A stretch of DNA of 64,000 bases, from positions 248,001 to 312,000 of the forward strand of contig NZ_JARVRX010000001.1 of the NCBI RefSeq assembly GCF_030209435.1. Reading direction: 5' to 3'. Below are positions 1 to 9,234 of this stretch, piece after piece. This DNA comes from Mycolicibacterium sp. lyk4-40-TYG-92 (GTDB lineage Bacteria; Actinomycetota; Actinomycetes; Mycobacteriales; Mycobacteriaceae). Under the pieces are notes generated by a model. It was not told the DNA's origin. It did no database searches and saw only the letters and a list, made by a program, of their open reading frames with translations. The translations under genes were made by a program, and so were the position numbers. Position 1 is the first letter of the stretch. The number at the start of each line of letters is the position of its first letter.

Positions 1-10
1 TGGTCCTTCC

Positions 11-928
11 TCACAGTGCCGCGGCGACATCCCAGATCGGTTCCAGCGCCGCGACCCCCGTGCGGACGAGGGGGCTCAGCACGATATCTGTCGCGCCCGC
101 GGCGAGGTAGCGGCGCAGCTGAGTGGACACCTGCGCGGCAGTGCCGACCGCCGCGAGATCGATGACGGAGTCGACGCCTTCGCGTTCGATCACCTTCGCG
201 TACGACGGGATGGTGGCGTAGAACTCGAGGGCCTCGGCCGCGCGGGCCCTGCCGTCGTCGACGTCGTCGGTCACCAGGACGGGCACCGCGGCGATCACCT
301 TGGGTGCGGGCCGGCCGGCTGCGCTGGCCGCTGCCGTGATGGTCGGCACGACGAAATCCTCGATGGTGCGCGGCCCCGCCAGATACGGCAGCGTCCCGTC
401 CGCCAGTTCCCCTGTCACACGTAATGCCTTGGGCCCCATGGCTGCGACATAGACCGGCAGGGGAGTCCCGCCGGCGACGGTTACCGGCCATTGCGGGGCT
501 GCGGTGAATTCTTCGCCGTGGAAGTCGACGGTGCCGGTGTCGAGGATCGATCGGAGTATCTGCAGATGTTCGCGCAGCCGACCGATTGTGTTCGGCCACG
601 CGGTTCCGAACGCCACCTGCTCGGGAGCATGCGCCCCCAAACCGAGGCCGAGACTGAAGTTCCCGCCGGTGGCGGCTTGGGCGGTCAGCGCTTGGGAGGC
701 GAGCGTCAGGGGGTGGCGCGGGTTGATCGGTACGACGAAAGTGCCGACGGCAAGGCCCGGCACCGCGGCACCGACGTATCCGGCCAGCGAGATGGCGTCA
801 TGGTCGAACTGCTGGGCTATCCACACTTGAGCCACGCCGGCGTTGTAGGCGCGGCGGGCCTGGTCGATCGCGGCAGCGACGTGGTTGGTGGCACTACGGT
901 CGGGATCGAGCACAACTCCGGTCGGCAT
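11..928 (-). CDS. LLM-class F420-dependent oxidoreductase-like protein
   Basis: The 305-residue protein has the luciferase-like monooxygenase TIM-barrel pattern: an early strand/helix 'AGVAQVWIAQQFDHDA', a substrate-pocket segment 'VPINPRHPLTLASQA', the conserved turn 'LGLGLGAHAPEQVAFG' and 'GRLREHLQILRSIL'. Family members use reduced coenzyme F420 or FMN to reduce or oxidise small molecules; the substrate cannot be read from sequence. I start at the ATG at 928 because the frame upstream runs back through a terminator and the 3' end of the neighbouring phosphatase gene, where it is only a basic shadow. The stop codon lies at the left window edge, so the next gene is not visible. A strong hairpin separates it from the upstream gene, so it is probably transcribed alone. 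Family call firm, function unknown. Confidence 0.85.
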   Translation of the reverse strand: MPTGVVLDPDRSATNHVAAAIDQARRAYNAGVAQVWIAQQFDHDAISLAGYVGAAVPGLAVGTFVVPINPRHPLTLASQALTAQAATGGNFSLGLGLGAHAPEQVAFGTAWPNTIGRLREHLQILRSILDTGTVDFHGEEFTAAPQWPVTVAGGTPLPVYVAAMGPKALRVTGELADGTLPYLAGPRTIEDFVVPTITAAASAAGRPAPKVIAAVPVLVTDDVDDGRARAAEALEFYATIPSYAKVIEREGVDSVIDLAAVGTAAQVSTQLRRYLAAGATDIVLSPLVRTGVAALEPIWDVAAAL

Positions 929-980
929 ATCAACGACAACCACCGGGGCCGGGCCGCTGATTCCGCCACCGGAAGAAAAA

Positions 981-1011
981 CTCCCCCAGAACGAAAGTCG
1001 TTCTGGGGGAG
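981..1011 (-). terminator. Rho-independent terminator after the histidine phosphatase gene
   Basis: A perfect 14-bp stem (arms 981-994 and 998-1011, CTCCCCCAGAACGA type) with a 3-nt loop is flanked by A-runs and T-runs on both sides. It lies 15 nt past the stop codon of the minus-strand phosphatase gene and would work in both directions. Confidence 0.85.
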
Positions 1012-1025
1012 CTTTTTTGAGATGC

Positions 1026-2408
1026 TTACTTGGCGGCCTCGGCCTTCGCGGCCTCGGCCTTCGCGGCCTTGTCCTTCTTCTGGTTCTCGGCCTTCTTGGG
1101 CTTTTCGGCCCTGGGCTTGTCAGCCTTGTCCTTCTTGGGCTTGTCCTTTTTGACCGCGGTGGCCTTGTCCTCGGCACCCTTGGTGTCGGCTTTGGTGTCT
1201 CCCGCTGTCGCGTCGTCAGCCTTGGTGGTGTCGACCTGTGGGGCCTTGGTCCCCTCGACCGACTTGGCGGTCCTGTCCTTGGTGCCGTTGACGGCAGGCT
1301 TGAGGGCAGAAACCTGCTTGGCGAGCGTCGGCGTCACCGCCGGCTTGTCGGCGCTGTGGGTTTCCTTCGCCGCGGTGGCATTCGGGGTGACGGCCTGCAC
1401 CGATGCCGGCGGCGGTGCCGCCTTGAACACGGTGCCGGTCTGGACGGACTTCACGACGCTCTTGACCACATTGACCGGGAGATTGACGACGGCCTTGGCG
1501 GTATCGAACACCCCGTCGCGGATGGCGTTGGCGATGTTCGAGATGTTGCCGCTGCGAAGGGCCTTCGCCACGTTGTAGAGCGCCATCTGCGGCACCTTGA
1601 CAGTGTCGCGGACATTGACGAACAGCTTGGTGGGCAGGGCCGGGTTCTGCGTGACGGCGATACCGCCCCAATCCTCCAGCGTCCAGCCGTCGGTGGGGTT
1701 GCCGGTCACGGTGACGATCTCGGTGTTGCCCAGCGGGTGCTTCAGCATCAGGGTGAGGTCGGGGTTCTCCACGTTCATCAGGGTCCACGCCATGATCGAC
1801 ATGCCGTGCGCGAAGGCGACCGGGTTCTGTGCGCCGCTGGCGTAGATATCGTCGACCGCGCCGTTGAACCGGTCCTGGAAGACCGCGCCGTTTGCGTCGG
1901 GCGAACCGGGCATCGGCATCAGGAGGTTGCCGGTGGCCCACGACAGCGGGATCAGGGCGTAGAGGATGCGGGCGAAGCCGGAGTCCTGCGACTGGCCTTC
2001 GAAGATGCCGGCCTGGACCTCATGGAGACCGCTCAGCACCGTCACCGGCAGGCCCGTCGCGGTGGCGTACGGCGCAGCGGTCTGCTGGGTCCGCACCATG
2101 TCCGAGGCGAAGATGGCGTCGTGCGCCAGGCCGTCATTGGCGAGGACGCCGGCCACGGTCTGGGCCTGCGTCTGACCCGTCGCCGTCAGGTCGGGGCCCG
2201 GGATCTTGGTGTCGATCAGGCCCGAGGCATTGCCCTCGGATTCACCGTGGCGGACGAACGTAATGGTGATGTTGGTTGCGGCCCAGGCCGAGAAGGCCGA
2301 GGTGAGGAACATGAAGACGGCGGCGACCAGCACGGCCGCGCCTCGCGCCCCGCGTTTGAATGTTCGGCTGTGCGACGGCCGGACCATTGATGACATAGAC
2401 GGCTCCAT
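1026..2408 (-). CDS. Exported histidine phosphatase with Lys/Ala-rich C-terminal tail
   Basis: The 460-residue protein begins with a basic N-region and a hydrophobic segment ending 'FLTSAFSAWA', a signal peptide or anchor. A histidine-phosphatase (phosphoglycerate-mutase-like) domain follows with the catalytic 'FVRHGESEGN' motif and the second active-site histidine in 'AFAHGMS'. After about residue 290 the sequence becomes low-complexity Ala/Thr/Val, ending in roughly 45 residues of Lys/Ala/Asp-rich tail with the repeat 'KAEAAKAEAAK'. Inferred role: an envelope or secreted phosphatase whose basic tail may bind cell wall, glycans or nucleic acid. The ATG at 2408 gives the full N-region; internal ATGs at residues 5 and 8 are alternatives. 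No KstR site precedes it, so a sterol role is not supported. Confidence 0.85.
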   Translation of the reverse strand: MEPSMSSMVRPSHSRTFKRGARGAAVLVAAVFMFLTSAFSAWAATNITITFVRHGESEGNASGLIDTKIPGPDLTATGQTQAQTVAGVLANDGLAHDAIFASDMVRTQQTAAPYATATGLPVTVLSGLHEVQAGIFEGQSQDSGFARILYALIPLSWATGNLLMPMPGSPDANGAVFQDRFNGAVDDIYASGAQNPVAFAHGMSIMAWTLMNVENPDLTLMLKHPLGNTEIVTVTGNPTDGWTLEDWGGIAVTQNPALPTKLFVNVRDTVKVPQMALYNVAKALRSGNISNIANAIRDGVFDTAKAVVNLPVNVVKSVVKSVQTGTVFKAAPPPASVQAVTPNATAAKETHSADKPAVTPTLAKQVSALKPAVNGTKDRTAKSVEGTKAPQVDTTKADDATAGDTKADTKGAEDKATAVKKDKPKKDKADKPRAEKPKKAENQKKDKAAKAEAAKAEAAK

Positions 2409-2519
2409 AGTGTTGCCCTGGATGTGTGCAGGGCCACACTATGTACACATCTATGAATCTGTCTAGTCTCTACCGTCAATTAGGGGAGAAACTTTGCTGG
2501 CGCACCAAAGGTGCCGTTC

Positions 2520-2813
2520 CTAACCTGCCGGGTGATGCTGCTCCCACTGGAATCCGGCGACGTCGTACTGGCTGACGGCTTTGTCGGTGTTGCCGCGGTT
2601 CGGATTCAGTTCACTGCCCGCGTAGTGCTGCTCCGCATTGGCGAAGCCCTTGCTGCTGAAGCCCGGCGGCTTCAGGGCCGGGTTGTCGCTGGCCTCTTTG
2701 CCCGGTTGGCCGGTGGTGCCGGGAGCGTGCGGGTTGTCGGCGAACGCGATGCCGGCGGGCGACAGAGCAACGAATGCGGTGACCACGCAAGGCAGGATGG
2801 TGGAGCGCTTCAT
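2520..2813 (-). CDS. Small secreted mycobacterial protein (97 aa)
   Basis: The ATG at 2813 follows a good Shine-Dalgarno (GGAG). The product has a clear Sec signal peptide (basic 'MKR', hydrophobic core, cleavage after 'GIAFA'). The mature start 'DNPHAPGTTGQPG' and the C-terminal 'VSQYDVAGFQ' recall a family of small secreted mycobacterial proteins, often mis-annotated as adenylate cyclase, which from memory usually carry Cys residues in both places. Here the mature protein has none. Function unknown. The frame extends upstream to 3050 but without signal-peptide logic and antisense to the next gene, so I reject that start. Confidence 0.75.
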   Translation of the reverse strand: MKRSTILPCVVTAFVALSPAGIAFADNPHAPGTTGQPGKEASDNPALKPPGFSSKGFANAEQHYAGSELNPNRGNTDKAVSQYDVAGFQWEQHHPAG

Positions 2814-2885
2814 GAGAAATCTCCGATCGTGCGAGCCCCCTTGTGGATCACGATCGTCGGCGCTGATCGGTTCAGTCCCGCGAGC

Positions 2886-2922
2886 AAAAAACTCCCCTGG
2901 GACGACGTGCGTGCCAGGGGAG
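2886..2922 (-). terminator. Terminator after the Ddn-like gene
   Basis: A 9-bp GC-rich stem (arms 2892-2900 and 2914-2922) is followed on the minus strand by six T residues (2886-2891). It closes the fadA5-Ddn-like transcription unit. Confidence 0.75.
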
Positions 2923-2937
2923 CTTCTGGGTTCGTGA

Positions 2938-3432
2938 TCAGGCCGGATCGAGCAGGATGATCGGAATCTTCCGGTCCGTGTGCGAGCGGTAGTCGACGAA
3001 GTCGGGGTACATGGCGTCGAGCTTGGGCCAGTACTCGTCGCGTTCGGCATCGGTGGCCTCGCGGGCGATCAACTGCAGCTTCTCGCCGCGCACCTGGAAT
3101 TGCACCTTCGGGTTGGCGACCAGGTTCAGGTACCACATCGGGTGCGTGTCACGACCGCCCTGCGAGGCGACGACGACGATGCGGTCGCCTTCGCGCAGGT
3201 ACAGCAGCGGGCTGTCGCGGGGCTCGCCCGACTTCCGGCCGATCGTGGTCAGAATCCCGACGGGCGGCGGAGTGGCGACGGGCTTGGAGCCCAGGCGCCA
3301 CTTGGCGCCGATCCGGCCGTCGGTGGCCCGGAACGCCCAGGTGTTGATCCGCGACATCCACTTGAAGCCGACCTGCATTCCCTTGGAATTCAGGATTTTC
3401 AGCTGCCTGTCGTTCATTGCCCTGTCGGCCAT
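2938..3432 (-). CDS. Ddn-like deazaflavin (F420)-dependent nitroreductase family protein
   Basis: The 164-residue protein matches the split-beta-barrel F420H2-dependent reductase family. It has 'KWMSRINTWAFR' at the N-terminus, 'TTIGRKSGEPR', 'VVVASQGG' and 'HPMWYLNLVANPKV', and ends 'SHTDRKIPIILLDP'. It is the positional and sequence counterpart of M. tuberculosis Ddn (Rv3547), which reduces menaquinone with F420H2 and activates pretomanid/delamanid. Compared with Ddn as I remember it, the Tyr65 position reads Leu and the Tyr133 position reads Phe, while Ser78, Tyr130 and Tyr136 equivalents are kept. The gene begins 21 nt after fadA5 on the same strand, so it is probably co-transcribed under KstR. 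The basic N-terminus and Trp/aromatic residues fit peripheral membrane association. Confidence 0.85.
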   Translation of the reverse strand: MADRAMNDRQLKILNSKGMQVGFKWMSRINTWAFRATDGRIGAKWRLGSKPVATPPPVGILTTIGRKSGEPRDSPLLYLREGDRIVVVASQGGRDTHPMWYLNLVANPKVQFQVRGEKLQLIAREATDAERDEYWPKLDAMYPDFVDYRSHTDRKIPIILLDPA

Positions 3433-3453
3433 GTGGCGACCCTGCTCCTAGAA

Positions 3454-4614
<1,161 letters not shown>

Positions 4615-4615
4615 C

Positions 4616-4629
4616 TAGAACACGTTTCA
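4616..4629. promoter_or_regulatory. KstR operator (fadA5 / cyp125 divergent)
   Basis: TAGAACACGTTTCA matches the KstR consensus TnnAACnnGTTnnA at every fixed position. It lies in the divergent gap, 10 nt from the fadA5 start and 133 nt from the cyp125 start, and should control both units. Confidence 0.9.
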
Positions 4630-4762
4630 TTACTCTGACAAGCAACGATCGGGACGTGCCTTTTATCTGCGGTGAAGGCGTGTTTCAATGGTCGCAACGC
4701 CGAACTAGAAGGATTTGTCTCGGAACCTGGTTCTGAGGCGTTGGATTCCCCGAGGAGACACC

Positions 4763-6010
4763 ATGCCCTGCCCGATCCCGTCCGACTTCGACTTGCTGGA
4801 CGCGAACCTGAACCTCCAAGGTCTGCCTGTCGAGGAGCTCGCCGCACTGCGTAAGTCCGAGCCAGTGCACTGGGTGGACGTGCCCGGTGGCACCGGTGGC
4901 TTCGGTGACAAGGGGTACTGGATCGTCACCCGCTACGAGGACGTCAAAGAGGTCTCGAAGCGCAATGACATCTTCGGCAGCGCACCCGACGGCGCGATTC
5001 CGGTGTGGCCGCAGGCCATGACACGTGAGGCCGTCGACGTGCAGCGCGCCGTGCTGCTGAACATGGACGCCCCGCAGCACACCCGGCTGCGCAAGATCAT
5101 CTCGCGTGGTTTCACCCCGCGTGCCATCGGCCGCCTGCAGGCCGAGCTGAGCGAGCGCGCCCAGAAGATCGCCGAGACCGCGGCCGCATCCGGCACCGGC
5201 GACTTCGTCGAGCAGGTCTCCTGCGAGCTGCCGCTGCAGGCCATCGCCGGACTCCTCGGCGTGCCGCAGGAAGACCGCGACAAGCTGTTCAACTGGTCCA
5301 ACGAGATGACGGCCGGTGAAGACCCGGAGTACGCGCACATCGATCCGGCGGCATCGTCGTTCGAGCTGATCACCTACGCCATGGGAATGGCTGCCGAGCG
5401 CTCGAAGAACCCGACCGAGGACATCGTCACTCAGCTGGTGCAGGCAGACATCGAGGGCGAGAAGCTGTCCGACGACGAGTTCGGCTTCTTCGTCGTGATG
5501 CTCGCGGTGGCCGGCAACGAGACCACCCGTAACTCGATCACCCACGGCATGATCGCCTTCGCGCAGAACCCCGACCAGTGGGAGCTGTACAAGAAGGAGC
5601 GCCCGGAGAGCGCCGCGGACGAGATCGTCCGCTGGGCCACCCCGGTTTCCGCGTTCCAGCGCACCGCACTGGAGGACACCGAGCTCGGCGGCGTGACGAT
5701 CAAGAAGGGCGACCGGGTCGTCATGTCCTACCGTTCGGCGAACTTCGACGAAGAGGTGTTCGAGGACCCGCACACCTTCAACATCATGCGGACGCCGAAC
5801 CAGCATGTCGGTTTCGGCGGCACCGGGGCGCACTACTGCATCGGCGCCAACCTGGCGCGCATGACCATCAACCTGATGTTCAACGCCATCGCCGACCACA
5901 TGCCCGACCTGACCTCGATCGGTGAGCCCGAGCGGCTCATGTCGGGCTGGCTCAACGGCATCAAGCACTGGCAGGTTGACTACACGGGTAAGTGCCCCGT
6001 TCAGCACTGA
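4763..6010 (+). CDS. cyp125: Steroid C26/C27-monooxygenase cytochrome P450 CYP125
   Basis: This P450 hydroxylates and oxidises the terminal side-chain carbon of cholesterol and cholestenone, the first side-chain step. The 415-residue form has the I-helix oxygen-activation motif 'AGNETTRNS', the K-helix ExxR ('DEIVRWA'), and the haem-ligand Cys359 in 'GTGAHYCIGANLAR'. The distance from this Cys to the C-terminus equals that in M. tuberculosis CYP125A1. Long stretches such as 'RGFTPRAIGRL' and 'LPLQAIAGLLGVPQEDR' match closely. I choose ATG 4763 because GAGGAG sits about 7 nt before it; an in-frame ATG at 4715 lacks this support. It heads the cyp125-fadE28-fadE29-chsH2-chsH1-ltp2 operon under KstR control. 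Electron donors are not visible next to it, though FdxD is encoded further along. Confidence 0.96.
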   Translation: MPCPIPSDFDLLDANLNLQGLPVEELAALRKSEPVHWVDVPGGTGGFGDKGYWIVTRYEDVKEVSKRNDIFGSAPDGAIPVWPQAMTREAVDVQRAVLLNMDAPQHTRLRKIISRGFTPRAIGRLQAELSERAQKIAETAAASGTGDFVEQVSCELPLQAIAGLLGVPQEDRDKLFNWSNEMTAGEDPEYAHIDPAASSFELITYAMGMAAERSKNPTEDIVTQLVQADIEGEKLSDDEFGFFVVMLAVAGNETTRNSITHGMIAFAQNPDQWELYKKERPESAADEIVRWATPVSAFQRTALEDTELGGVTIKKGDRVVMSYRSANFDEEVFEDPHTFNIMRTPNQHVGFGGTGAHYCIGANLARMTINLMFNAIADHMPDLTSIGEPERLMSGWLNGIKHWQVDYTGKCPVQH

Positions 6011-6058
6011 CGGCGACTGACTGCAGTAGACCGGTAACACGAATCAAGGAGGATTCGG

Positions 6059-7063
6059 GTGGATTTCACACCGAGCCCCGAGCAGCAGGCTGTCGCCGAT
6101 GTGGTGACATCTGTGCTCGAGCGGGAAAATACTTGGGACGCACTGGTTTCCGGTGGCGTCGTGGCGCTTGCGGTGCCGGACCGCCTGGGCGGTGACGGGC
6201 TGGGGCTGCCGGAGGCGGCCACCGCGCTGACCGAGATCGGCCGACGCGGTACCACCGGACCGGCGCTGGCCACCATCGGGCTCGCCCTGGTCCCGCTGGT
6301 CGACCTGGCTACCGAAGCGCAGCAGGACCGGTATCTGGCGGGTGTCGCCACGGGTGCGGTGCTGTCCGCCGCGCTGAACGAAGCCGGTAACCAGTTGCCG
6401 GAGAAGCCGTCGACCAGCTATGTGGGCGGCAAGCTCAACGGCACGAAAATCGGTGTGCCGTATGCCGATACGGCGCAGTGGCTGCTGGTGACCACCGACA
6501 ACGGTGTGGTCGTGGTGTCGCCCAAGGCCGCCGGTGTGACGGTCGAGAAGACGCCGACCGCCAACGGATCGGACGAGTACGTCGTCACCTTCGCCGACGT
6601 TGCGGTCGCCGACGACGATGTGCTGGCCGGCGCCACGGTGGCGCGGGTGAACGAGTTGGCGCTGGCCATGATCGGCGCGTTCGGTGCCGGTCTGGTGGCC
6701 GGTGCGCTGCGGTTGACCGCCGACTACACCGCGACCCGCGAGCAGTTCGGCCGGCCGCTGTCCACCTTCCAGACCGTGGCGGCGCAGCTGTCCGAGGTCT
6801 ACATCGCCTCGCGGACAATCGATCTGGTGTCCACCTCGGTGGTGTGGCGGCTGTCGGAGGGACTCGACGCAGCCGAGGACCTCGCGATCCTGGGCTACTG
6901 GCTGACCTCGCAGGCCCCGCCGGCCATGCGGCTGTGCCATCACCTGCACGGCGGCATGGGCATGGACATCACCTATCCGATGGACCGCTACTACTCCTCG
7001 GTCAAGGACCTGAACCGCCTGCTCGGTGGTCCGTCGCACCGTCTCGATCTGGTGGGAGCCTGA
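6059..7063 (+). CDS. fadE28: Acyl-CoA dehydrogenase subunit ChsE1 (FadE28)
   Basis: With FadE29 this forms the alpha2beta2 dehydrogenase ChsE1-ChsE2, which desaturates the C22 3-oxo-chol-4-en propionyl-CoA side chain. The 334-residue protein starts at GTG 6059 behind a strong AAGGAGG. It has the shortened acyl-CoA dehydrogenase layout of this subunit, with 'GALRLTADYTATREQFG' in the C-terminal helical domain and 'LHGGMGMDITYPMDRYY' near the end. Short length (usual ACADs are about 380) and pairing with a full-length partner are typical of heterotetrameric steroid ACADs, where only two FAD sites form per tetramer. Its stop overlaps the fadE29 ATG by one base, implying translational coupling and stoichiometric synthesis. 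Confidence 0.93.
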   Translation: MDFTPSPEQQAVADVVTSVLERENTWDALVSGGVVALAVPDRLGGDGLGLPEAATALTEIGRRGTTGPALATIGLALVPLVDLATEAQQDRYLAGVATGAVLSAALNEAGNQLPEKPSTSYVGGKLNGTKIGVPYADTAQWLLVTTDNGVVVVSPKAAGVTVEKTPTANGSDEYVVTFADVAVADDDVLAGATVARVNELALAMIGAFGAGLVAGALRLTADYTATREQFGRPLSTFQTVAAQLSEVYIASRTIDLVSTSVVWRLSEGLDAAEDLAILGYWLTSQAPPAMRLCHHLHGGMGMDITYPMDRYYSSVKDLNRLLGGPSHRLDLVGA

Positions 7064-8226
7064 TGTTTATCGACTTGACGGCAGAACAGCGCAAGCTGCA
7101 ATCCGAACTGCGCGAGTATTTTTCGACGCTGATCACGCCCGAAGAGGCGGCGGCGATGGAGACCGACCGGCACAACGAGGCCTACCGCGCCGTCATCAAG
7201 CGCATGGGCAGCGACGGCAAGCTCGGCGTGGGCTGGCCGAAGGAGTACGGCGGCCTGGGCTTCGGGCCCATCGAGCAGCAGATCTTCATCAACGAGGCCA
7301 ACCGCGCCGACATCCCGTTGCCGATGGTGACCCTGCAGACCGTCGGCCCCACCCTGCAATTGTTGGGTACCGAGGAGCAGAAGAAGAAGTTCCTGCCCGG
7401 AATTCTCGCCGGCGAAGTGCATTTCGCCATCGGCTATTCCGAGCCCGAGGCCGGCACCGACCTTGCGTCGCTGCGGACCACCGCGGTGCGGCACGGCGAC
7501 GAGTACATCGTCAACGGCCAGAAGATGTGGACCACCGGTGCCCACGACGCCGACTACGTGTGGCTGGCCTGTCGCACCGACCCGACCGCGGCGAAGCACA
7601 AGGGCATCTCGATCCTGATCGTCGACACCAAGGACCCGGGCTACTCGTGGACCCCGATCATCCTGTCCGACGGTGCCCACCACACCAACACGACGTACTA
7701 CAACGATGTGCGGGTGCCCGCCGACATGCTGGTCGGTGAGGAGAACGGCGGCTGGAAGCTCATCACCACGCAGCTCAACCACGAGCGCGTCGGCCTCGGC
7801 CCGGCCGGTCGCGTGGCCGGCATCTACGAGCAGGTGCATGCGTGGGCTGCGCAGCCGGGCTCCGACGGCGTTGTCCCGCTGGACAATCCGGAGGCCAAGC
7901 GGCTGCTGGGCCAGATCAAGTCGATCATGCGGCTCAACGAACTGCTCAACTGGCAGGTCGCCTCGTCCGGCGAGAACATCGCCGTCGCCGACGCGGCCGC
8001 AACGAAAGTCTTTTCCACCGAGCGCATCCAGGAAGTGAGCCGGTTGGCCGAAGAGCTCGTCGGACGCTTCGGCAACCCCGCGGATCCGGGCACAGCCAAG
8101 ATCCTTCAATGGCTGGACACCATGGCCAAGCGCAACCTGGTCATCACCTTCGGTGGCGGAGTCAACGAGGTCATGCGCGAGATGATCGCGGCATCGGGCC
8201 TCAAGGTGCCGCGGGTTTCCCGATGA
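7063..8226 (+). CDS. fadE29: Acyl-CoA dehydrogenase subunit ChsE2 (FadE29)
   Basis: The 387-residue full-length partner of FadE28 introduces the double bond in the three-carbon side chain. It shows the N-terminal 'LTAEQRKLQSELREYF', the FAD/substrate strand 'FAIGYSEPEAGTDLASLRTTAV', 'VNGQKMWTTGAHDADYVWLA', 'LVGEENGGWKLITTQLNHER' and the C-terminal 'FGGGVNEVMREMIA'. ATG 7063 overlaps the fadE28 stop (TGATG). A 42-nt gap with AGGAGG leads to chsH2. Expected in the cytosol and regulated by KstR from the cyp125 promoter. Confidence 0.94.
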   Translation: MFIDLTAEQRKLQSELREYFSTLITPEEAAAMETDRHNEAYRAVIKRMGSDGKLGVGWPKEYGGLGFGPIEQQIFINEANRADIPLPMVTLQTVGPTLQLLGTEEQKKKFLPGILAGEVHFAIGYSEPEAGTDLASLRTTAVRHGDEYIVNGQKMWTTGAHDADYVWLACRTDPTAAKHKGISILIVDTKDPGYSWTPIILSDGAHHTNTTYYNDVRVPADMLVGEENGGWKLITTQLNHERVGLGPAGRVAGIYEQVHAWAAQPGSDGVVPLDNPEAKRLLGQIKSIMRLNELLNWQVASSGENIAVADAAATKVFSTERIQEVSRLAEELVGRFGNPADPGTAKILQWLDTMAKRNLVITFGGGVNEVMREMIAASGLKVPRVSR

Positions 8227-8268
8227 GCGCTTGCGCGAATCGCAACGACTTCGGCAGGAGGGGCCGTA

Positions 8269-9234
8269 ATGACTGATCTTCAGGCCGGTATCGACGAGAT
8301 CGTCGCAACCGGACGCAGCAAGCCGACCCTGAGCCGGGATCCGGTGAACCAGCCTATGATTCACCACTGGGTGGACGCGATCGGCGACAAGAACCCGATC
8401 TACGTCGACGAGGAGGCCGCCAAGGCGGCCGGGCATCCCGGCATCGTGGCACCCCCGGCGATGATCCAGGTCTGGACCATGATGGGCCTGGGCCGCAGCC
8501 GGTCCGACGACGATCCGCTGGCCCGGATCATGAAGTTGTTCGACGACGCCGGGTACGTCGGCGTCGTCGCCACCAACTGTGATCAGACGTACCACCGCTA
8601 CCTGCAGCCGGGCGAGCGCGTCAGCATCAGCGCGGAGGTCACCGATGTGGTCGGGCCCAAGCAGACTGCGCTGGGCGAGGGCTACTTCGTCAACCAGAAG
8701 ATCCGGTGGCACGTCGGTGACGAAGAGGTCGCCGACATGGACTGGCGCATCATGAAGTTCCTGCCGGCCAACAAGCAGGGCAAGGCGGCCGCTGAAACCG
8801 GTGCCATCCCAGCCGATCTGGACCCCGACAAGCTGATGCGCCCGGCATCGTCGCGCGACACCCAGTTCTTCTGGGATGGCGTCAGCGCCCACGAACTGCG
8901 AATCCAGAAGCGACCCGACGGCTCGCTGCAGCATCCGCCGGTGCCTGCCATCTGGCAGGACAAAGATGCCCCCATCGACTACGTCGTCTCGTCGGGCCGG
9001 GGCACGGTATTCAGCTACGTCGTGCACCACGCACCGAAGGTGCCCGGCCGGAGCCTGCCGTTCATCATCGCGCTCGTCGAACTCGAAGAGGGCGTGCGCA
9101 TGCTCGGTGAGCTGCGCGGCGTCGAGCACGACGACGTGAAGATCGGAATGCCGGTCTCCGCAACATTTCTCGACTTCCCGGACAGCGACGTCAGTCCGGC
9201 CTGGAGTCTGTACGCATGGGAGGCGGCCAAGTGA
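8269..9234 (+). CDS. chsH2: Steroid enoyl-CoA hydratase subunit ChsH2 (MaoC-like + DUF35)
   Basis: The 321-residue two-domain protein is the Rv3542c counterpart. Residues about 1-170 form a hot-dog MaoC-like domain ('DAIGDKNPIYVDEEAAKAAG', 'GIVAPPAMIQVW'). The C-terminal part after 'PASSRDTQFFWDG' is a DUF35 OB-fold domain ('YVVSSGRGTVFSYVVHHAPKVPG', 'IGMPVSATF'). In M. tuberculosis the MaoC half pairs with ChsH1 to hydrate the C3-side-chain enoyl-CoA, and the DUF35 half binds Ltp2 to form the retro-aldolase. The usual zinc-ribbon Cys pattern of many DUF35 proteins is not obvious in the linker. AGGAGG precedes the ATG. It overlaps chsH1 by 4 nt (GTGA). Confidence 0.93.
   Translation: MTDLQAGIDEIVATGRSKPTLSRDPVNQPMIHHWVDAIGDKNPIYVDEEAAKAAGHPGIVAPPAMIQVWTMMGLGRSRSDDDPLARIMKLFDDAGYVGVVATNCDQTYHRYLQPGERVSISAEVTDVVGPKQTALGEGYFVNQKIRWHVGDEEVADMDWRIMKFLPANKQGKAAAETGAIPADLDPDKLMRPASSRDTQFFWDGVSAHELRIQKRPDGSLQHPPVPAIWQDKDAPIDYVVSSGRGTVFSYVVHHAPKVPGRSLPFIIALVELEEGVRMLGELRGVEHDDVKIGMPVSATFLDFPDSDVSPAWSLYAWEAAK

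Noticed and set aside
885..2390. 501-residue plus-strand open frame
   Set aside because: It is antisense to the histidine phosphatase gene, is rich in Gly/Arg/Leu with no domain, and reflects GC-rich third-codon bias.
6991..9129. 712-residue minus-strand open frame
   Set aside because: It runs antisense through fadE29 and chsH2, two clearly recognisable genes, and has no recognisable domain.
9216..9230. Upstream ATG start for chsH1
   Set aside because: It lies inside the chsH2 coding end and adds 'MGGGQ' unrelated to the family; the GTGA overlap at 9231 fits the operon pattern.
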